Below are positions 48,524 through 58,800 of a stretch of DNA of 64,000 bases, one piece after another. Position 1 is the first letter of the stretch. Every line of letters starts with the position of its first letter. The DNA comes from Novosphingobium indicum (GTDB taxonomy: Bacteria; Pseudomonadota; Alphaproteobacteria; Sphingomonadales; Sphingomonadaceae). Below the pieces are notes generated by a model. The model did not search any database, had not been told where the DNA came from, and saw only the letters and a program-made list of their open reading frames with translations. The DNA lies in contig NZ_BMLK01000010.1 in the NCBI RefSeq assembly GCF_014645195.1, positions 62,001 through 126,000 on the forward strand. Direction: 5' to 3'. The position numbers and the translations under genes were made by a program.

Positions 48524-50782
48524 ATGTTCAAATCCCTGCGTCGCCGCATCGTTACCCGTCCGATCTTCCGCTGGGCTCGAGGTAGCTTGCCCTCGCTGTC
48601 GTCGACCGAGCGTGAAGCGATGGAGGCCGGGGATGTCTGGTGGGACGCAGAGCTGTTCTCCGGCGCGCCGGACTGGAAGGCCATGCAGGCTATGGCCGCG
48701 CCTTCGCTTACAGCCGAAGAGCAGGCGTTTCTCGATGGACCGGTGGCAGAGCTGTGCGATCGGCTCGACGACTGGCGCATTGCCGCCATCGACATGGACC
48801 TGCCTCCCGACATCTGGGATTTCCTGAAGCGCGAGAAGTTTTTCGGGATGATCATTCCCAAGGCGCATGGCGGCCTCGGCTTCAGCGCCTATGCGCACAG
48901 TGAAGTGGTCAAGCGCATTTCGACGCGGTCGGTCACGGCGGCTGTCACGGTCATGGTGCCCAACTCGCTGGGGCCGGGCGAGCTTCTGCTGCAGTTCGGT
49001 ACCGATGAGCAGAAGCAGCACTGGCTGCCGCGCCTTGCCGATGGCAGCGAAATCCCCTGTTTCGCGCTTACCAGCGAAGAGGCGGGGTCCGATGCCTCGG
49101 CCATGGTGGATAGCGGCATAGTCTGCCGCCGCATGGTGGACGGGCGCGAGCAGCTTGGCATCAGCCTGACGTTCTCCAAGCGCTACATCACGCTGGCGCC
49201 CATCGCGACGGTGCTGGGGCTGGCGTTCAAGCTGCGCGATCCGGATCATCTGCTTTCCGATGAGGAAGATCGCGGCATCACTGTCGCGCTCGTGCCTACC
49301 GACACGCCCAACCTGCAGCATGGTCGGCGCCACCTGCCTTCGATGCAGGCGTTCCAGAACGGCCCGGTGTCGGGCGAGGACGTCTTCGTGCCGATCGAGT
49401 CGATCATCGGCGGGCAGGAGCAGATCGGGCAGGGCTGGAAAATGCTCATGGCGGCGCTGGCGGCCGGGCGCGGCATTTCGCTGCCCTCGCTCGCCACCGC
49501 AGCAGCTTGCCTCGGGGCAAGGGCAACCGGTGCCTATGCGCGGGTGCGCGAGCAGTTCGGCATTCCGGTCGGCAAGTTCGAGGGCGTGAAGGAGCGTCTC
49601 GGTCGTCTCGCCGGCACCGCCTATCTGCTGGAATCGGCGCGGCGCTTTACCTGCGCCGGGATCGATCAGGGCCACCACCCCTCCATCGTCTCGGCCATCA
49701 TGAAGTACCACGCCACCGACCGCATGCGCGAGGCGGTGAACGACACCATGGATGTGCATGGCGGCAAGACGATCATCGACGGGCCGCTCAACTGGTTCGG
49801 CAGTGTCTATCGCTCGGTGCCGGTGGGCATCACCGTGGAGGGCGCGAATATCGTCACGCGCAGCCTGATCATCTTCGGGCAGGGTGCGACGCGCGATCAC
49901 CCCTATCTCATCGACGAGATGGCCGCGCTCAGCAGCGACGACGAGGAGGGCCTTGCCGCCTTCGATGATGTTGTCTGGAAGCACGCGGCGCACATCATGG
50001 GCAATCTGGCCCGTTCGATGACCTCTGCGTGGTCGGGAGGCGCGTTCGCCAGCGCGCCCAAGGCCGGGCCGGTCAAGCGCTACTACAAGCAGATGTCGCG
50101 CTACAGCGCCGCGCTTGCCACGGCGGCGGAAGGCGCGCTGATTGCCATCGGTGGCGGGCTCAAGCGCAAGGAAGCGGTGTCGGCGCGCTATGGCGACATT
50201 CTCGCCGAACTCTATCTGCTCAGCGCCGTGCTCAAGCGCTGGCAGGACGACGGCTGCCTCAACGAAGATCTGCCGCTGGTGGAATGGGCCTGCGAAACCG
50301 GGTTCTCGCGGATCGAGGACCGCTTCGATGCGATCTTCGTCAACTTCCCGGTGCCTGTGCTCGACAAGGTGCTGCGCGCCGTGACCCTGCCGTTCCGCAG
50401 TCACCCGCGCGGTCCGACAGACGAATGCATTTTCGCCTGCGCCGATGCCATCCTGAAGAGCGGAGCGCAGCGCGACCGCATTGCCTGCGGCGTGCATGAA
50501 GGCCCGCCCGATGCCTCGCTTTCGAAACTCGAAGTCGCGCTCGATCTCGTCGAGAAAATCCAACCCCTGCGCGATCGTCGCCGCAAGCTGGGCGCGGATG
50601 CGCTCAACGAAGCCGAGAAGCAGGCGCTGGCCGCTGCTGAAGAAGCAGTCGCGGCCGTGATTGCCGTGGACGATTTCGATCCCGACGAACTGACCGGCGT
50701 TCTCGCCGGACGCCGCAAAATGGAAGAGGAGCAGAAGCCATCGCTCGATCAGCCCGCTCGCAAGCCCGTCCCGTCCATGTAG
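48524..50782 (+). CDS. fadE: Acyl-CoA dehydrogenase (FadE-like)
   Basis: The 752-residue protein catalyses the first, FAD-dependent step of beta-oxidation. It has the long FadE form: an N-terminal extension of about 80 residues, the dehydrogenase core with CFALTSEEAGSDAS (substrate/FAD loop, about 180) and a C-terminal DUF1974-like domain of about 280 residues. It also has the VHGGKTIIDGPLN block near 410. ATG 48524 opens the frame. It is the first gene of an operon with the thiolase, FadB-like and CoA hydrolase genes. The thiolase begins inside its last 43 bases. Confidence 0.93.
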   Translation: MFKSLRRRIVTRPIFRWARGSLPSLSSTEREAMEAGDVWWDAELFSGAPDWKAMQAMAAPSLTAEEQAFLDGPVAELCDRLDDWRIAAIDMDLPPDIWDFLKREKFFGMIIPKAHGGLGFSAYAHSEVVKRISTRSVTAAVTVMVPNSLGPGELLLQFGTDEQKQHWLPRLADGSEIPCFALTSEEAGSDASAMVDSGIVCRRMVDGREQLGISLTFSKRYITLAPIATVLGLAFKLRDPDHLLSDEEDRGITVALVPTDTPNLQHGRRHLPSMQAFQNGPVSGEDVFVPIESIIGGQEQIGQGWKMLMAALAAGRGISLPSLATAAACLGARATGAYARVREQFGIPVGKFEGVKERLGRLAGTAYLLESARRFTCAGIDQGHHPSIVSAIMKYHATDRMREAVNDTMDVHGGKTIIDGPLNWFGSVYRSVPVGITVEGANIVTRSLIIFGQGATRDHPYLIDEMAALSSDDEEGLAAFDDVVWKHAAHIMGNLARSMTSAWSGGAFASAPKAGPVKRYYKQMSRYSAALATAAEGALIAIGGGLKRKEAVSARYGDILAELYLLSAVLKRWQDDGCLNEDLPLVEWACETGFSRIEDRFDAIFVNFPVPVLDKVLRAVTLPFRSHPRGPTDECIFACADAILKSGAQRDRIACGVHEGPPDASLSKLEVALDLVEKIQPLRDRRRKLGADALNEAEKQALAAAEEAVAAVIAVDDFDPDELTGVLAGRRKMEEEQKPSLDQPARKPVPSM

Positions 50783-52041
50783 TCGACGGGTCACGCTCCC
50801 CCTTCATCAAGGCGCGGGGCAAGCCCGGACCGTTCAGCCCCGCCGATCTCGCCGTGCAGTGCGGCCGCCCGCTGCTCATGCGTCAGCCCTTTGCGCCCGA
50901 TGCTTTCGATCAGGTGATCGTCGGCTGCGCGAACCAGATTGCGGGCGAAATGAACGTCGCACGCGTGGCCGCGCTGCGGCTCGGGTGCGGTGAGCAGATG
51001 CCCGCCTGGACAGTGCACCGCAATTGCGGCTCCGGCATGCAGTCGCTCGACGATGCCTTTCGCGCGATTGCCCATGGCGACATGGACATGGTGCTCGCCG
51101 GCGGCACCGAAGCGCTCAGCCGCGCGCCGCTGATCCTTGCCAATGACGCCACCGAATGGCTCGCCGAGTTCCAGATGGCAAAGACGCCCGGCCAGACGGT
51201 CAAGGCGCTGACGCAGTTCGAACTGGGTTTTCTCTCGCCCGAAATCGGGCTGAAGCAGGGCCTCACCGATCCCTTCACGGGCATGTCGATGGGGCAGACC
51301 GCCGAAGAACTCGCCCACCGGTTCGGCATCACCCGCTGGCAGGCGGACGACTATGCGCTCGAAAGCCACCGCCGGTTGGCGAAAGCGCAGGAAGAAGGCT
51401 GGCTGGAAGGCGAAGTCGAACCGATGTTCGCGCCCGACGGCACCGTCTACGACCATGACGATGGCGTGCGCCCCGACAGCACCATCGAGGCGCTGGGCAA
51501 GCTCAAGCCGGTGTTCGAAACTTACGGCGATGTGACCGCGGGTAACGCCAGCCAGGTAACCGACGGCGCATGCTGGATCATCCTGGCGTCGGACGAGGCG
51601 GTATCGCGCCACGGGCTGACGCCGCTGGCGACCATTCGTGACAGCGAATGGGCTGCGCTCGATCCCAGGGTCATGGGACTGGGGCCAGTGCTCGCTTCCT
51701 CCCCGCTGATGACGCGCGCCGGGCTGTCGCTCGACGATATCGACCTCTGGGAAATCAACGAGGCCTTCTCCGCGCAGGTCCTCGCCTGCCTCGAGGCGTT
51801 CGCGGACGCCGATTTCTGCCGCGAGGTGCTCGGGCTGGATGCGCCGGTGGGATCGATCGACCGCGCGCGCCTCAACATCGATGGCGGCGCCGTCAGTCTC
51901 GGTCACCCGGTCGGGACCAGCGGCACCCGCATCGTTCTCCACCTCGTCAACGCGCTCCGGCGCACGGGAGGCAAGCGCGGCATCGCCACCGAGTGCATTG
52001 GCGGCGGGCAGGGCGGCGCCATGCTGGTGGAGGTTGCGTGA
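50740..52041 (+). CDS. Acetyl-CoA C-acyltransferase (thiolase) with unusual start
   Basis: The 433-residue thiolase cleaves 3-ketoacyl-CoA. The nucleophile Cys is in VHRNCGSGMQS, the His in GHPVGTSGTRI and the second Cys in ECIGGGQGGA. The conserved N terminus VHVVDGSRSPFIKARGK (50773 onward) lies before the first in-frame GTG (50854), and no ATG, GTG or TTG occurs in the frame between the upstream fadE frame and it. The best candidate is ATC 50740, preceded by AGAGGAG 10 bases upstream. Otherwise it is made by frameshift from fadE. Coordinates assume ATC. It is coupled to fadE by overlap. Confidence 0.85.
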   Translation: MARSARSQARPVHVVDGSRSPFIKARGKPGPFSPADLAVQCGRPLLMRQPFAPDAFDQVIVGCANQIAGEMNVARVAALRLGCGEQMPAWTVHRNCGSGMQSLDDAFRAIAHGDMDMVLAGGTEALSRAPLILANDATEWLAEFQMAKTPGQTVKALTQFELGFLSPEIGLKQGLTDPFTGMSMGQTAEELAHRFGITRWQADDYALESHRRLAKAQEEGWLEGEVEPMFAPDGTVYDHDDGVRPDSTIEALGKLKPVFETYGDVTAGNASQVTDGACWIILASDEAVSRHGLTPLATIRDSEWAALDPRVMGLGPVLASSPLMTRAGLSLDDIDLWEINEAFSAQVLACLEAFADADFCREVLGLDAPVGSIDRARLNIDGGAVSLGHPVGTSGTRIVLHLVNALRRTGGKRGIATECIGGGQGGAMLVEVA

Positions 52042-54125
52042 TGGATATGACGATGAAAACCGTACAGGAATTTCTCGGCCCCGAGCCAATGACCGGTATC
52101 GACGGCGAACGCGGTCGGCACTGGATCCGTCACGAAGACGGCGACCGGCTGTGGCTGGTGCTCGACCGGCAGGAGGTTTCCACCAACACTTTCAACGAGG
52201 AGGTCTTCCGCGAACTCAATGTGCTGCTGGCACATGCCGAGCAGGAGAAATGGAAGGCGATTGTCTTCCGCTCTGCCAAGCCGAACGGCTTTGCAGCGGG
52301 CGCGGACCTGTCCGAGTTCCGGGGTGTGGAGCCGAGCGCCGAACTCGAGGCGCGCATTGCCGAAGCGAATGCCGTTATCGACCGTATCGCCGCGCTCGAT
52401 GTCACGACGATAGCGGTTGTGCACGGCACCTGCGTCGGCGGCGGACTGGAACTGGCGCTTGCCTGCGACCGGATCATCGCGCGCGACGATGCGAAATTCG
52501 GTTTTCCCGAAGTGCTTGTCGGCCTGCACCCCGGCCTTGGCGGCACGGCGAGGCTCACCCACCGTATCCAGCCCATCGAAGCGATGACGCTGATGCTGAC
52601 CGGCAAGACCGTCGATGCCCGCAAGGGCCGCTCTCTGGGCTTCGTCGATGCCGTGGTGCCCGAACGCGACGTCGGCAAGGCCGTCGATGAAGCCGTGGCC
52701 GGGCGCATGGAGCGGCGTGGGGGCGGGCGTACGGGCGATGCGCTCAATCTCTACCCCGCGCGCAAGGCGGCTGCCTACCAGATGCGCAACGAAACCGAGA
52801 AGCGCGCGCCGGCCGAGCACTATCCGGCCCCGCAGGCGCTGATCGACCTGTGGGAGAAGCATGGCGGTTCCGAAGAGGACATGCTGCAGGCCGAGCGCCA
52901 GTCGTTCGCGAAGCTTCTGCCGCTGCCGGTGACGCAGAACCTCATCCGCGCCTTCTTTCTGCGCGACACGCTCAAGGGCAACGGCAAGGGCACCTCGGGC
53001 ATCGCCCACGTCCATGTCGTCGGTGCCGGCACCATGGGCGCCGAGATCGGCGCGTGGTGTGCGCTCAAGGGCATGCGCGTAACGATCGAGGACCCGCAGG
53101 TCGCCGCGCTCGGCAGGGCGGTGGCGGGCGCACACAAGCTGATCAACCGCAAGCTGCACGGTCCCGAGGCGCTGCATGCGCGCGACCGCTTCATTCCCGA
53201 TACCAACGGCGTGGGCCTGCGCCATGCCGATCTGGTGATCGAGGCGGCGCCGGAAAAGCCGGAGCTCAAGCGCTCGATCTATGCGCGTCTGGAAAAGGAA
53301 GTGCGCCCCGACACGGTCATCGCCACGAATACTTCCAGCCTCGATCTGGCGGCCCTGTTCGAAGGGCTCGCCAAGCCGGACCGGTTCGTGGGGATCCATT
53401 TCTTCAACCCGGTCTGGAAGCTCGATCTGGTCGAGGTGGTGCGCCATGATGGCGTGGACGAAGATGTCTATTCCAAGGCGCTGCGCTTGGTCGCTGATAT
53501 CGGCAAGCTGCCGCTGCCGGTGAAGGCTGCGCCCGGCTTCCTCGTCAACCGTGCACTGATGCCCTACCTCGGCGAGGCGCTGCTGATGATCGACGAGGGC
53601 GAGCAGCCCGAGCGCATCGATGCCGCCGCCGAAGCTTTCGGCATGCCCGTGGGCCCGGTGGAACTGGCCGATCAGGTCGGTCTCGATATCTGCCTCGCCG
53701 TGGCGGATTCGCTGGCCGAGAGTCTCGAACGGCCGATGCCGCCGGTGCCGCAATGGCTGCGCGCGAAGGTCGAGGCCGGACACCTCGGCCGCAAGACGGG
53801 CAAGGGGCTCTACGACTACGATTCCGACAACAAGCCGAAGAAGGACAAGGTCAAGCAAGCGCCCGACAAGGCCATGCGCGACCGGATGCTTTTGCCCATG
53901 CTCGATGCCGTGGCGGCCACACTGGAAGCGGGTGTCGTGCCCGATGCGGACAGTGCGGATGCGGCGATGATCTTCGGCACCGGCTTCGCGCCGTTCCGCG
54001 GCGGTCCGATGCACTACGCCAAGGAGCGCGGCTATGCGGATGTGGCCGCGACCATGGAGAAGCTGGTGCTCGTCCACGGCCCGCGTTTCACGCCGAGCCG
54101 CTGGTGGCAGAGGGCGCACGATTGA
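52041..54125 (+). CDS. fadB: Multifunctional enoyl-CoA hydratase/3-hydroxyacyl-CoA dehydrogenase (FadB/FadJ-like)
   Basis: The 694-residue protein carries an N-terminal crotonase domain (FAAGADLSEF oxyanion-hole loop near 90, GTCVGGGLELALACD near 130) and a C-terminal NAD-dependent 3-hydroxyacyl-CoA dehydrogenase (VHVVGAGTMGAEIG near 325, IHFFNPVWKLDLVE with the catalytic His near 453). The two parts do steps 2 and 3 of beta-oxidation. The start overlaps the thiolase stop (TGATGG) behind GGAGG. Length is typical. Confidence 0.95.
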   Translation: MDMTMKTVQEFLGPEPMTGIDGERGRHWIRHEDGDRLWLVLDRQEVSTNTFNEEVFRELNVLLAHAEQEKWKAIVFRSAKPNGFAAGADLSEFRGVEPSAELEARIAEANAVIDRIAALDVTTIAVVHGTCVGGGLELALACDRIIARDDAKFGFPEVLVGLHPGLGGTARLTHRIQPIEAMTLMLTGKTVDARKGRSLGFVDAVVPERDVGKAVDEAVAGRMERRGGGRTGDALNLYPARKAAAYQMRNETEKRAPAEHYPAPQALIDLWEKHGGSEEDMLQAERQSFAKLLPLPVTQNLIRAFFLRDTLKGNGKGTSGIAHVHVVGAGTMGAEIGAWCALKGMRVTIEDPQVAALGRAVAGAHKLINRKLHGPEALHARDRFIPDTNGVGLRHADLVIEAAPEKPELKRSIYARLEKEVRPDTVIATNTSSLDLAALFEGLAKPDRFVGIHFFNPVWKLDLVEVVRHDGVDEDVYSKALRLVADIGKLPLPVKAAPGFLVNRALMPYLGEALLMIDEGEQPERIDAAAEAFGMPVGPVELADQVGLDICLAVADSLAESLERPMPPVPQWLRAKVEAGHLGRKTGKGLYDYDSDNKPKKDKVKQAPDKAMRDRMLLPMLDAVAATLEAGVVPDADSADAAMIFGTGFAPFRGGPMHYAKERGYADVAATMEKLVLVHGPRFTPSRWWQRAHD

Positions 54126-55981
54126 CGCACCGCTTTGCCAATGCGGACGACATGGCCCGGTGGATCGTCGGCGAGGTCGGCCATGACCTGCGCATGGCCC
54201 TGCCGCTCGGCATCGGCAAGGGCACCCATATCGCCAATGCCCTCTACGCCCTGGTTCAGGAAGACAGGTCCATCGAGCTCGACATCTTCACCGCGCTGAC
54301 GCTGGAACGGCCGCATGCCTCTTCGGAGCTGGAGGGGAGGTTTCTGGAGCCGTTCGCCGACCGGCATTTCGCCGGTTACGTCGAGCTCGACTATGCCCGG
54401 GACCTGCGCGCGAAGCGCTTGCCGGACAATGTGCATGTCACCGAATTCTTCCTCAATTCGGCCGTCTGGCTGTCCACGCCGCAAGTCCAGCAGGCCTATG
54501 TCAGCGTGAACTACAGCGCTGCGGCGCGCGATGTGATCCTGGCGCGCCCGATCAATGTTCTGGCGCAGCTCGTGGCCGTGGACGAAAGCGGCCCAACGCC
54601 GCGCTACAGCCTTGCCTCAAACCCCGATGTGACGCTTGATATCCTGCCTGAACTGGAAGCCCGCCGCGGCAATGGCGCACCGTTTCTGTTCGTCGCGCAG
54701 GTCAACCGCGACATGCCGTTCATGCCCGGCACCGCCGAGATCGACGTCAGCCGCTTCGATGCCGTGCTGGACGACCCCTCGGTGGAATTCCCGGTCTTTG
54801 CCGCCCCGCGCCGTCCGGTTTCGACGGCGGAATATGTGGCGGGCCTCCATGCTGCCAGTCTGGTCAAGGATGGTGGCACGCTGCAGATCGGCATCGGCTC
54901 TCTCGGCGATGCAGTAACCTACGCCTTGATCCTGAGGCACAGGCACAATGCCCTGTTCCGCAGCCTCATGGGTTCGCTGACCGACGAACCGCGCGAAACC
55001 GAGCCGTTCGAGCAAGGTCTCTACGGCGCCAGCGAGATGTTCGTCGACGGCTTCCTCGAACTCTACGATGCCGGCATCCTCAAGCGCCGCTCGCAGGCCG
55101 GCCCGGTGCTGCATGCGGCGTTTTTCGTCGGCTCGCGCGGCTTCTACGACCGTCTGAAGGCTATGCCCGAGGAGAAGCGTGCCGACTTCGACATGACTGC
55201 CGTCTCCTTCACCAATGCGCTCTACGGCGACGAGCCGCAAAAGCGCGCAGACCGCGTCCATGCGCGCTTCATCAACAATGCGATGAAGGCCGATGTGCTG
55301 GGCGCGGCGCAGTCGGACACACTGGGCGATGGCCGCGTGGTCAGCGGTGTGGGCGGGCAGCACGATTTCGTCGAGCAGGCGATCGCGCTGCGTGGCGCGA
55401 ACTCGATCCTCATGCTCAACGCCACCCGCACCAAGGACGATGCGGTGGAATCGAACGTGGTCTGGCAGCTCGATCGCACTACGATCCCGCGCCACATGCG
55501 CGATGTGATCATCACCGAATATGGCGTGGCCCGCCTGAAAGGCGCCAACGATGCGGATTGCATTCGGCGCATGAGCGCCATCACCGACGCGCGCTTTGCC
55601 GCCGATCTTGCCGAAAGGAGCGAAAAGGCCGGCAAGGTCGGGCCAATCGACAAGACGGCCTGGCAGGCCAATACCCCAGAGCGTCTCGAGGCCGTTTTGG
55701 CCGATGCGCGAAGCAAGGGATTCTTCCCCGACTTCCCGTTCGGGAGCGACTTTACCGAGGAGGAGCAGACGGCTCTTCGCGCGCTCGGCAAGCTCAAAGA
55801 GAAAGGCAATGCAAAGGGCGCTCTGGCCCGGACTGCGCTTGCAGGCCTCGGCTATCGTCTTGATGCGAAAGAAGCTGCCGCACTGGGCCGTTTGGGGCTT
55901 GGAACCGGCGCTGCGGACCGCGTTTACCGATTGCTCCTCGCGGGTGCCTGGAAAGAGGTCGGTCCGGCCAAACGAGGCTGA
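54122..55981 (+). CDS. Acetyl-CoA hydrolase/transferase family protein
   Basis: The 619-residue protein belongs to the family of CoA transferases and hydrolases (ACH1/Cat1-like). It has [14 protein letters not shown] near 258 and the core block [15 protein letters not shown] near 412 with FxxFSxD-like residues. The start is TTG 54122, overlapping the fadB stop (TTGA), with GAGGG 8 bases upstream. Its role in the operon may be to recycle or release CoA at the end of beta-oxidation. The exact acyl group is not evident. Confidence 0.88.
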   Translation: MTHRFANADDMARWIVGEVGHDLRMALPLGIGKGTHIANALYALVQEDRSIELDIFTALTLERPHASSELEGRFLEPFADRHFAGYVELDYARDLRAKRLPDNVHVTEFFLNSAVWLSTPQVQQAYVSVNYSAAARDVILARPINVLAQLVAVDESGPTPRYSLASNPDVTLDILPELEARRGNGAPFLFVAQVNRDMPFMPGTAEIDVSRFDAVLDDPSVEFPVFAAPRRPVSTAEYVAGLHAASLVKDGGTLQIGIGSLGDAVTYALILRHRHNALFRSLMGSLTDEPRETEPFEQGLYGASEMFVDGFLELYDAGILKRRSQAGPVLHAAFFVGSRGFYDRLKAMPEEKRADFDMTAVSFTNALYGDEPQKRADRVHARFINNAMKADVLGAAQSDTLGDGRVVSGVGGQHDFVEQAIALRGANSILMLNATRTKDDAVESNVVWQLDRTTIPRHMRDVIITEYGVARLKGANDADCIRRMSAITDARFAADLAERSEKAGKVGPIDKTAWQANTPERLEAVLADARSKGFFPDFPFGSDFTEEEQTALRALGKLKEKGNAKGALARTALAGLGYRLDAKEAAALGRLGLGTGAADRVYRLLLAGAWKEVGPAKRG

Positions 55982-56100
55982 GTTGCTGCCAAGTCAGGTG
56001 GCCGCCCACCACCCTACCAAATGCCCTTCGATCGGGAACATGCGGCGCGTCCGTTCGCTTGCTTCTCAAAGCCCAAGTTCCCGATTTGAGAGGTAACATC

Positions 56101-57624
56101 ATGACCACCGACAAGACTGTCCCACCGACGACCACCGATGCCGGAATTCGCGCGCCGAGCGACGAGCATTCGCTCACGGTCGGCCGCGACGGTCCGATCG
56201 TCCTCCACGATCACTACCTCATCGAGCAGATGGCCAACTTCAACCGCGAGCGCATCCCCGAGCGCCAGCCCCATGCCAAGGGCAGCGGTGCTTTCGGTCA
56301 TTTCGAAGTGACCAACGATGTGAGCAGCTACACCAAGGCCAAGATGTTCCAGCCCGGCAAGAAGACCGACATGATCGCGCGCTTCTCAACCGTGGCCGGC
56401 GAACGGGGGAGCCCCGACACGTGGCGCGATCCGCGCGGCTTTGCGTTGAAGTTCTATACCGAGGACGGGAACTTCGACATGGTCGGCAACAACACCCCGG
56501 TGTTCTTCATTCGCGATCCGATGAAGTTCCAGCACTTCATTCGCTCGCAGAAGCGCCGGCAGGACAACGGCCTGCGCGACCATGACATGCAGTGGGATTT
56601 CTGGACGCTCTCACCGGAAAGCGCGCACCAGGTCACCTGGCTGATGGGCGATCGCGGCATCCCCAAGAGCTGGCGCATGATGAATGGCTACTCCAGCCAC
56701 ACCTACATGCTGATCAACGCGCAGGGCGAGAAGTTCTGGGTCAAGTTCCACTTCAAGACCGATCTCGGCAACGACTTCTTCACCCAGGAAGAGGCCGACA
56801 AGATGGCCGGCGCGGACAGCGACTACCACCGGCGGGACCTGTTCAACGCGATCAAGGAAGGCAACTTCCCGAGCTGGACCCTGAAGTGGCAGATCATGCC
56901 CTACGAGGATGCCAAGACCTACCGCATCAACCCGTTCGACCTGACCAAAGTCTGGCCGCATGAAGACTATCCGTTGATCGAAGTGGGCAAGATGACGCTC
57001 ACGCGCAATCCGACCGATTTCCATACCGAGATCGAGCAGGCCGCGTTCGAGCCCAACAACATGGTCCCCGGCATCGGCCTTTCGCCCGACAAGATGCTGT
57101 TGGCCCGCGGATTTTCCTATTCGGATGCGCACCGCGCGCGTCTCGGCGTCAATTACAGGCACATCCCGGTGAACAAGCCGGTCTGTCCGGTGCACAGCTA
57201 CAGCAAGGACGGCGCCATGCGGACCGAGAACGCGACCGATCCGGTATATGCGCCCAACTCCTATGGCGGTCCTGCCGCGCAGCCCGATCCGGGCGGCGAA
57301 GCCGGACTGTGGTACGCGGATGGCGACATGGTGCGCGAGGCTTACACTTTGCGCGAAGACGACGATGACTTCAGCCAGCCGCGCGCCCTCATTCGCGATG
57401 TCATGGACGACGCGGCGCGCGATCGCCTCGTCAACAATATCGTCGGTCACCTTTGCGACGGGGTCAGCGAGAAGGTGCTGCAGCGGGCCTTCGAGTACTG
57501 GCGTCAGATCGACGAGGAAACCGGCAATAAGGTCGAGCAGGGCGTCCGTGAAAAGCTGGGCGGCGCGTCCCCGCATCCGGGGCTGGGATCGGCTGAGGCC
57601 ATCCGGAAGAACGAGGCCGTCTAA
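56101..57624 (+). CDS. Catalase (small-subunit, clade 3-like)
   Basis: The 507-residue heme catalase disproportionates hydrogen peroxide. The catalytic His is in [12 protein letters not shown] near 58, the distal Asn region in [12 protein letters not shown] near 131 and the heme Tyr in [22 protein letters not shown] near 340 (only partly shown). ATG 56101 is behind GAGAGGTAACATC. The length fits KatA/small-subunit enzymes. It stands alone with a terminator-like hairpin after the stop. It lies downstream of the beta-oxidation operon, where acyl-CoA dehydrogenase activity can generate peroxide; a functional link is inference. Confidence 0.96.
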   Translation: MTTDKTVPPTTTDAGIRAPSDEHSLTVGRDGPIVLHDHYLIEQMANFNRERIPERQPHAKGSGAFGHFEVTNDVSSYTKAKMFQPGKKTDMIARFSTVAGERGSPDTWRDPRGFALKFYTEDGNFDMVGNNTPVFFIRDPMKFQHFIRSQKRRQDNGLRDHDMQWDFWTLSPESAHQVTWLMGDRGIPKSWRMMNGYSSHTYMLINAQGEKFWVKFHFKTDLGNDFFTQEEADKMAGADSDYHRRDLFNAIKEGNFPSWTLKWQIMPYEDAKTYRINPFDLTKVWPHEDYPLIEVGKMTLTRNPTDFHTEIEQAAFEPNNMVPGIGLSPDKMLLARGFSYSDAHRARLGVNYRHIPVNKPVCPVHSYSKDGAMRTENATDPVYAPNSYGGPAAQPDPGGEAGLWYADGDMVREAYTLREDDDDFSQPRALIRDVMDDAARDRLVNNIVGHLCDGVSEKVLQRAFEYWRQIDEETGNKVEQGVREKLGGASPHPGLGSAEAIRKNEAV

Positions 57625-57640
57625 CGGACTTCAAACCTCT

Positions 57641-57670
57641 TGGAGCCGCCCGGTCGCCCGGGCGGCTCCA
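57641..57670 (+). terminator. Perfect hairpin after the catalase gene
   Basis: A 13-bp stem (TGGAGCCGCCCGG and its complement) with a 4-base loop lies 16 bases after the stop. No T-run follows, so it may need Rho or act as an mRNA stabiliser. Confidence 0.6.
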
Positions 57671-58110
57671 ATGTACCGATTGGACCTGCCCGCCGTCGAT
57701 GCGGTAGTTAGCGCCGTTCGCGAAAGCCGGGCGCGGGCTCGCGAGAAAAGCGACGAGCCCGCCGATGTCTTCCGGGCGGCCTGACTTGGTCGTAGTGCAA
57801 TTGGTCCAGCGCCATGAACTGCGCTTTGCGTTCGTCCATCTCGTTGGATCATTCGAAGCGTCCCGCCATCTGCGTCAACGTGCGGTTCTCGAAGCCTTCG
57901 GTGCGCGTGCAGCCCGACTGACGGTGTTTGCGGTCACGCCGGTGCGGGCCAGTTCGGCGGAGAGCTTGACTGAAAAGTTGTTGAGGGCGGCCTTGGCGGC
58001 GCAATAGGCTGCTGCCGTCGGGGTCGGTTGCGCGCGGCCGCTGGAGATGTTGATCACGCTGCCCCAGCCGCGCTCGCGCACGTAAAGGCTTTCAGCTCAA
58101 AGGCTTGCGG
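57671..58110 (-). pseudogene. Remnant of a short-chain dehydrogenase/reductase
   Basis: On the minus strand, the piece near 57875-58081 reads RERGWGSVINISSGRA, SAAYCAAKAALNNFS-like and ELARTGVTANTVS, which is the SDR region around the catalytic Tyr-x3-Lys (YCAAK). Beyond a frameshift, bases about 57690-57790 continue with RPEDIGGLVAFLASP and GANYRIDGG, the SDR C terminus. The N-terminal NAD-binding half is missing and stops or shifts break the frame. The gene is dead. It lies between the catalase and UrcA genes. Confidence 0.75.
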
Positions 58111-58183
58111 CTCGGCAGTGAAAATCCAAGCTCCCGTGGCGGCGCTTTTCTGGCGCATCACGGGAGCCGGAGGTCACGCAATC

Positions 58184-58507
58184 TCAGAACGCGTTGGTTT
58201 CGAAATTGACGCTGCCGCGGCGTTGTTCCGCCATGGCGAGTTCGCGCCCTTTCTCTGCCGAGTTGCGGGCCTGGTTGAGGCAGCGTTGCCGATCATGAAA
58301 GGCTTCGATGCTCGGCTTTTCGGCCTTGCTGCAAAGCGTGTTGACGGCTTCGTTCAGACGACGGTCGAGTTCCGCCACCTGGCTTGGCTCCTGCAGGTCC
58401 AGATCGTTGTATTGGATTGCCGTCGTTTGCGTATCCCGCGCTTGTGCCGGAACGAATCCCGCGCAGGCGGTCAGTGCCGCGATCGCGGCAATGGCTGGCT
58501 TCATCAT
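58184..58507 (-). CDS. UrcA family protein
   Basis: The 107-residue secreted protein has a signal peptide (MMKPAIAAIAALTACAGFVPAQA) and the UrcA core YNDLDLQEPSQVAELDRRL, with two cysteines (LCSK and RCLN) spaced as in the family. The family is restricted to alphaproteobacteria and is of unknown function. ATG 58507 has GGAGAG at 8 bases. A 293-base gap follows to the next gene; I see no gene in it. Confidence 0.85.
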   Translation of the reverse strand: MMKPAIAAIAALTACAGFVPAQARDTQTTAIQYNDLDLQEPSQVAELDRRLNEAVNTLCSKAEKPSIEAFHDRQRCLNQARNSAEKGRELAMAEQRRGSVNFETNAF

Positions 58508-58800
58508 TGTGTTCTCTCCCGTTAACAACTGCACCGGAACAATCGCAGGGGCGGCCATGTTCTGTCTGGCTTCGTCCTCACGAGAGACGATTGGGCAAAA
58601 CCCAAACGTACCCGAGCAGTGAACTCTGATTAGGGCTCGAGTCCACTAAACGCAATGCAAAGCGGCAAGTTTCCTGCGATTTTGCAGGTCTGGACGTTGG
58701 TCGAGCTTCTTTTCTGCTCGCGCGGCGGTTTGCCGCCCGAGCCGAAATCTCTTAACGACCTGTCGGCAGGGCTAAGACAGCATTTCGGGAGAAGCGATCA

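Noticed and set aside
48476..50794. 772-residue minus-strand open frame
   Set aside because: It is antisense to the acyl-CoA dehydrogenase gene and has no coherent domain.
51903..54119. 738-residue minus-strand open frame
   Set aside because: It is antisense to the FadB-like gene.
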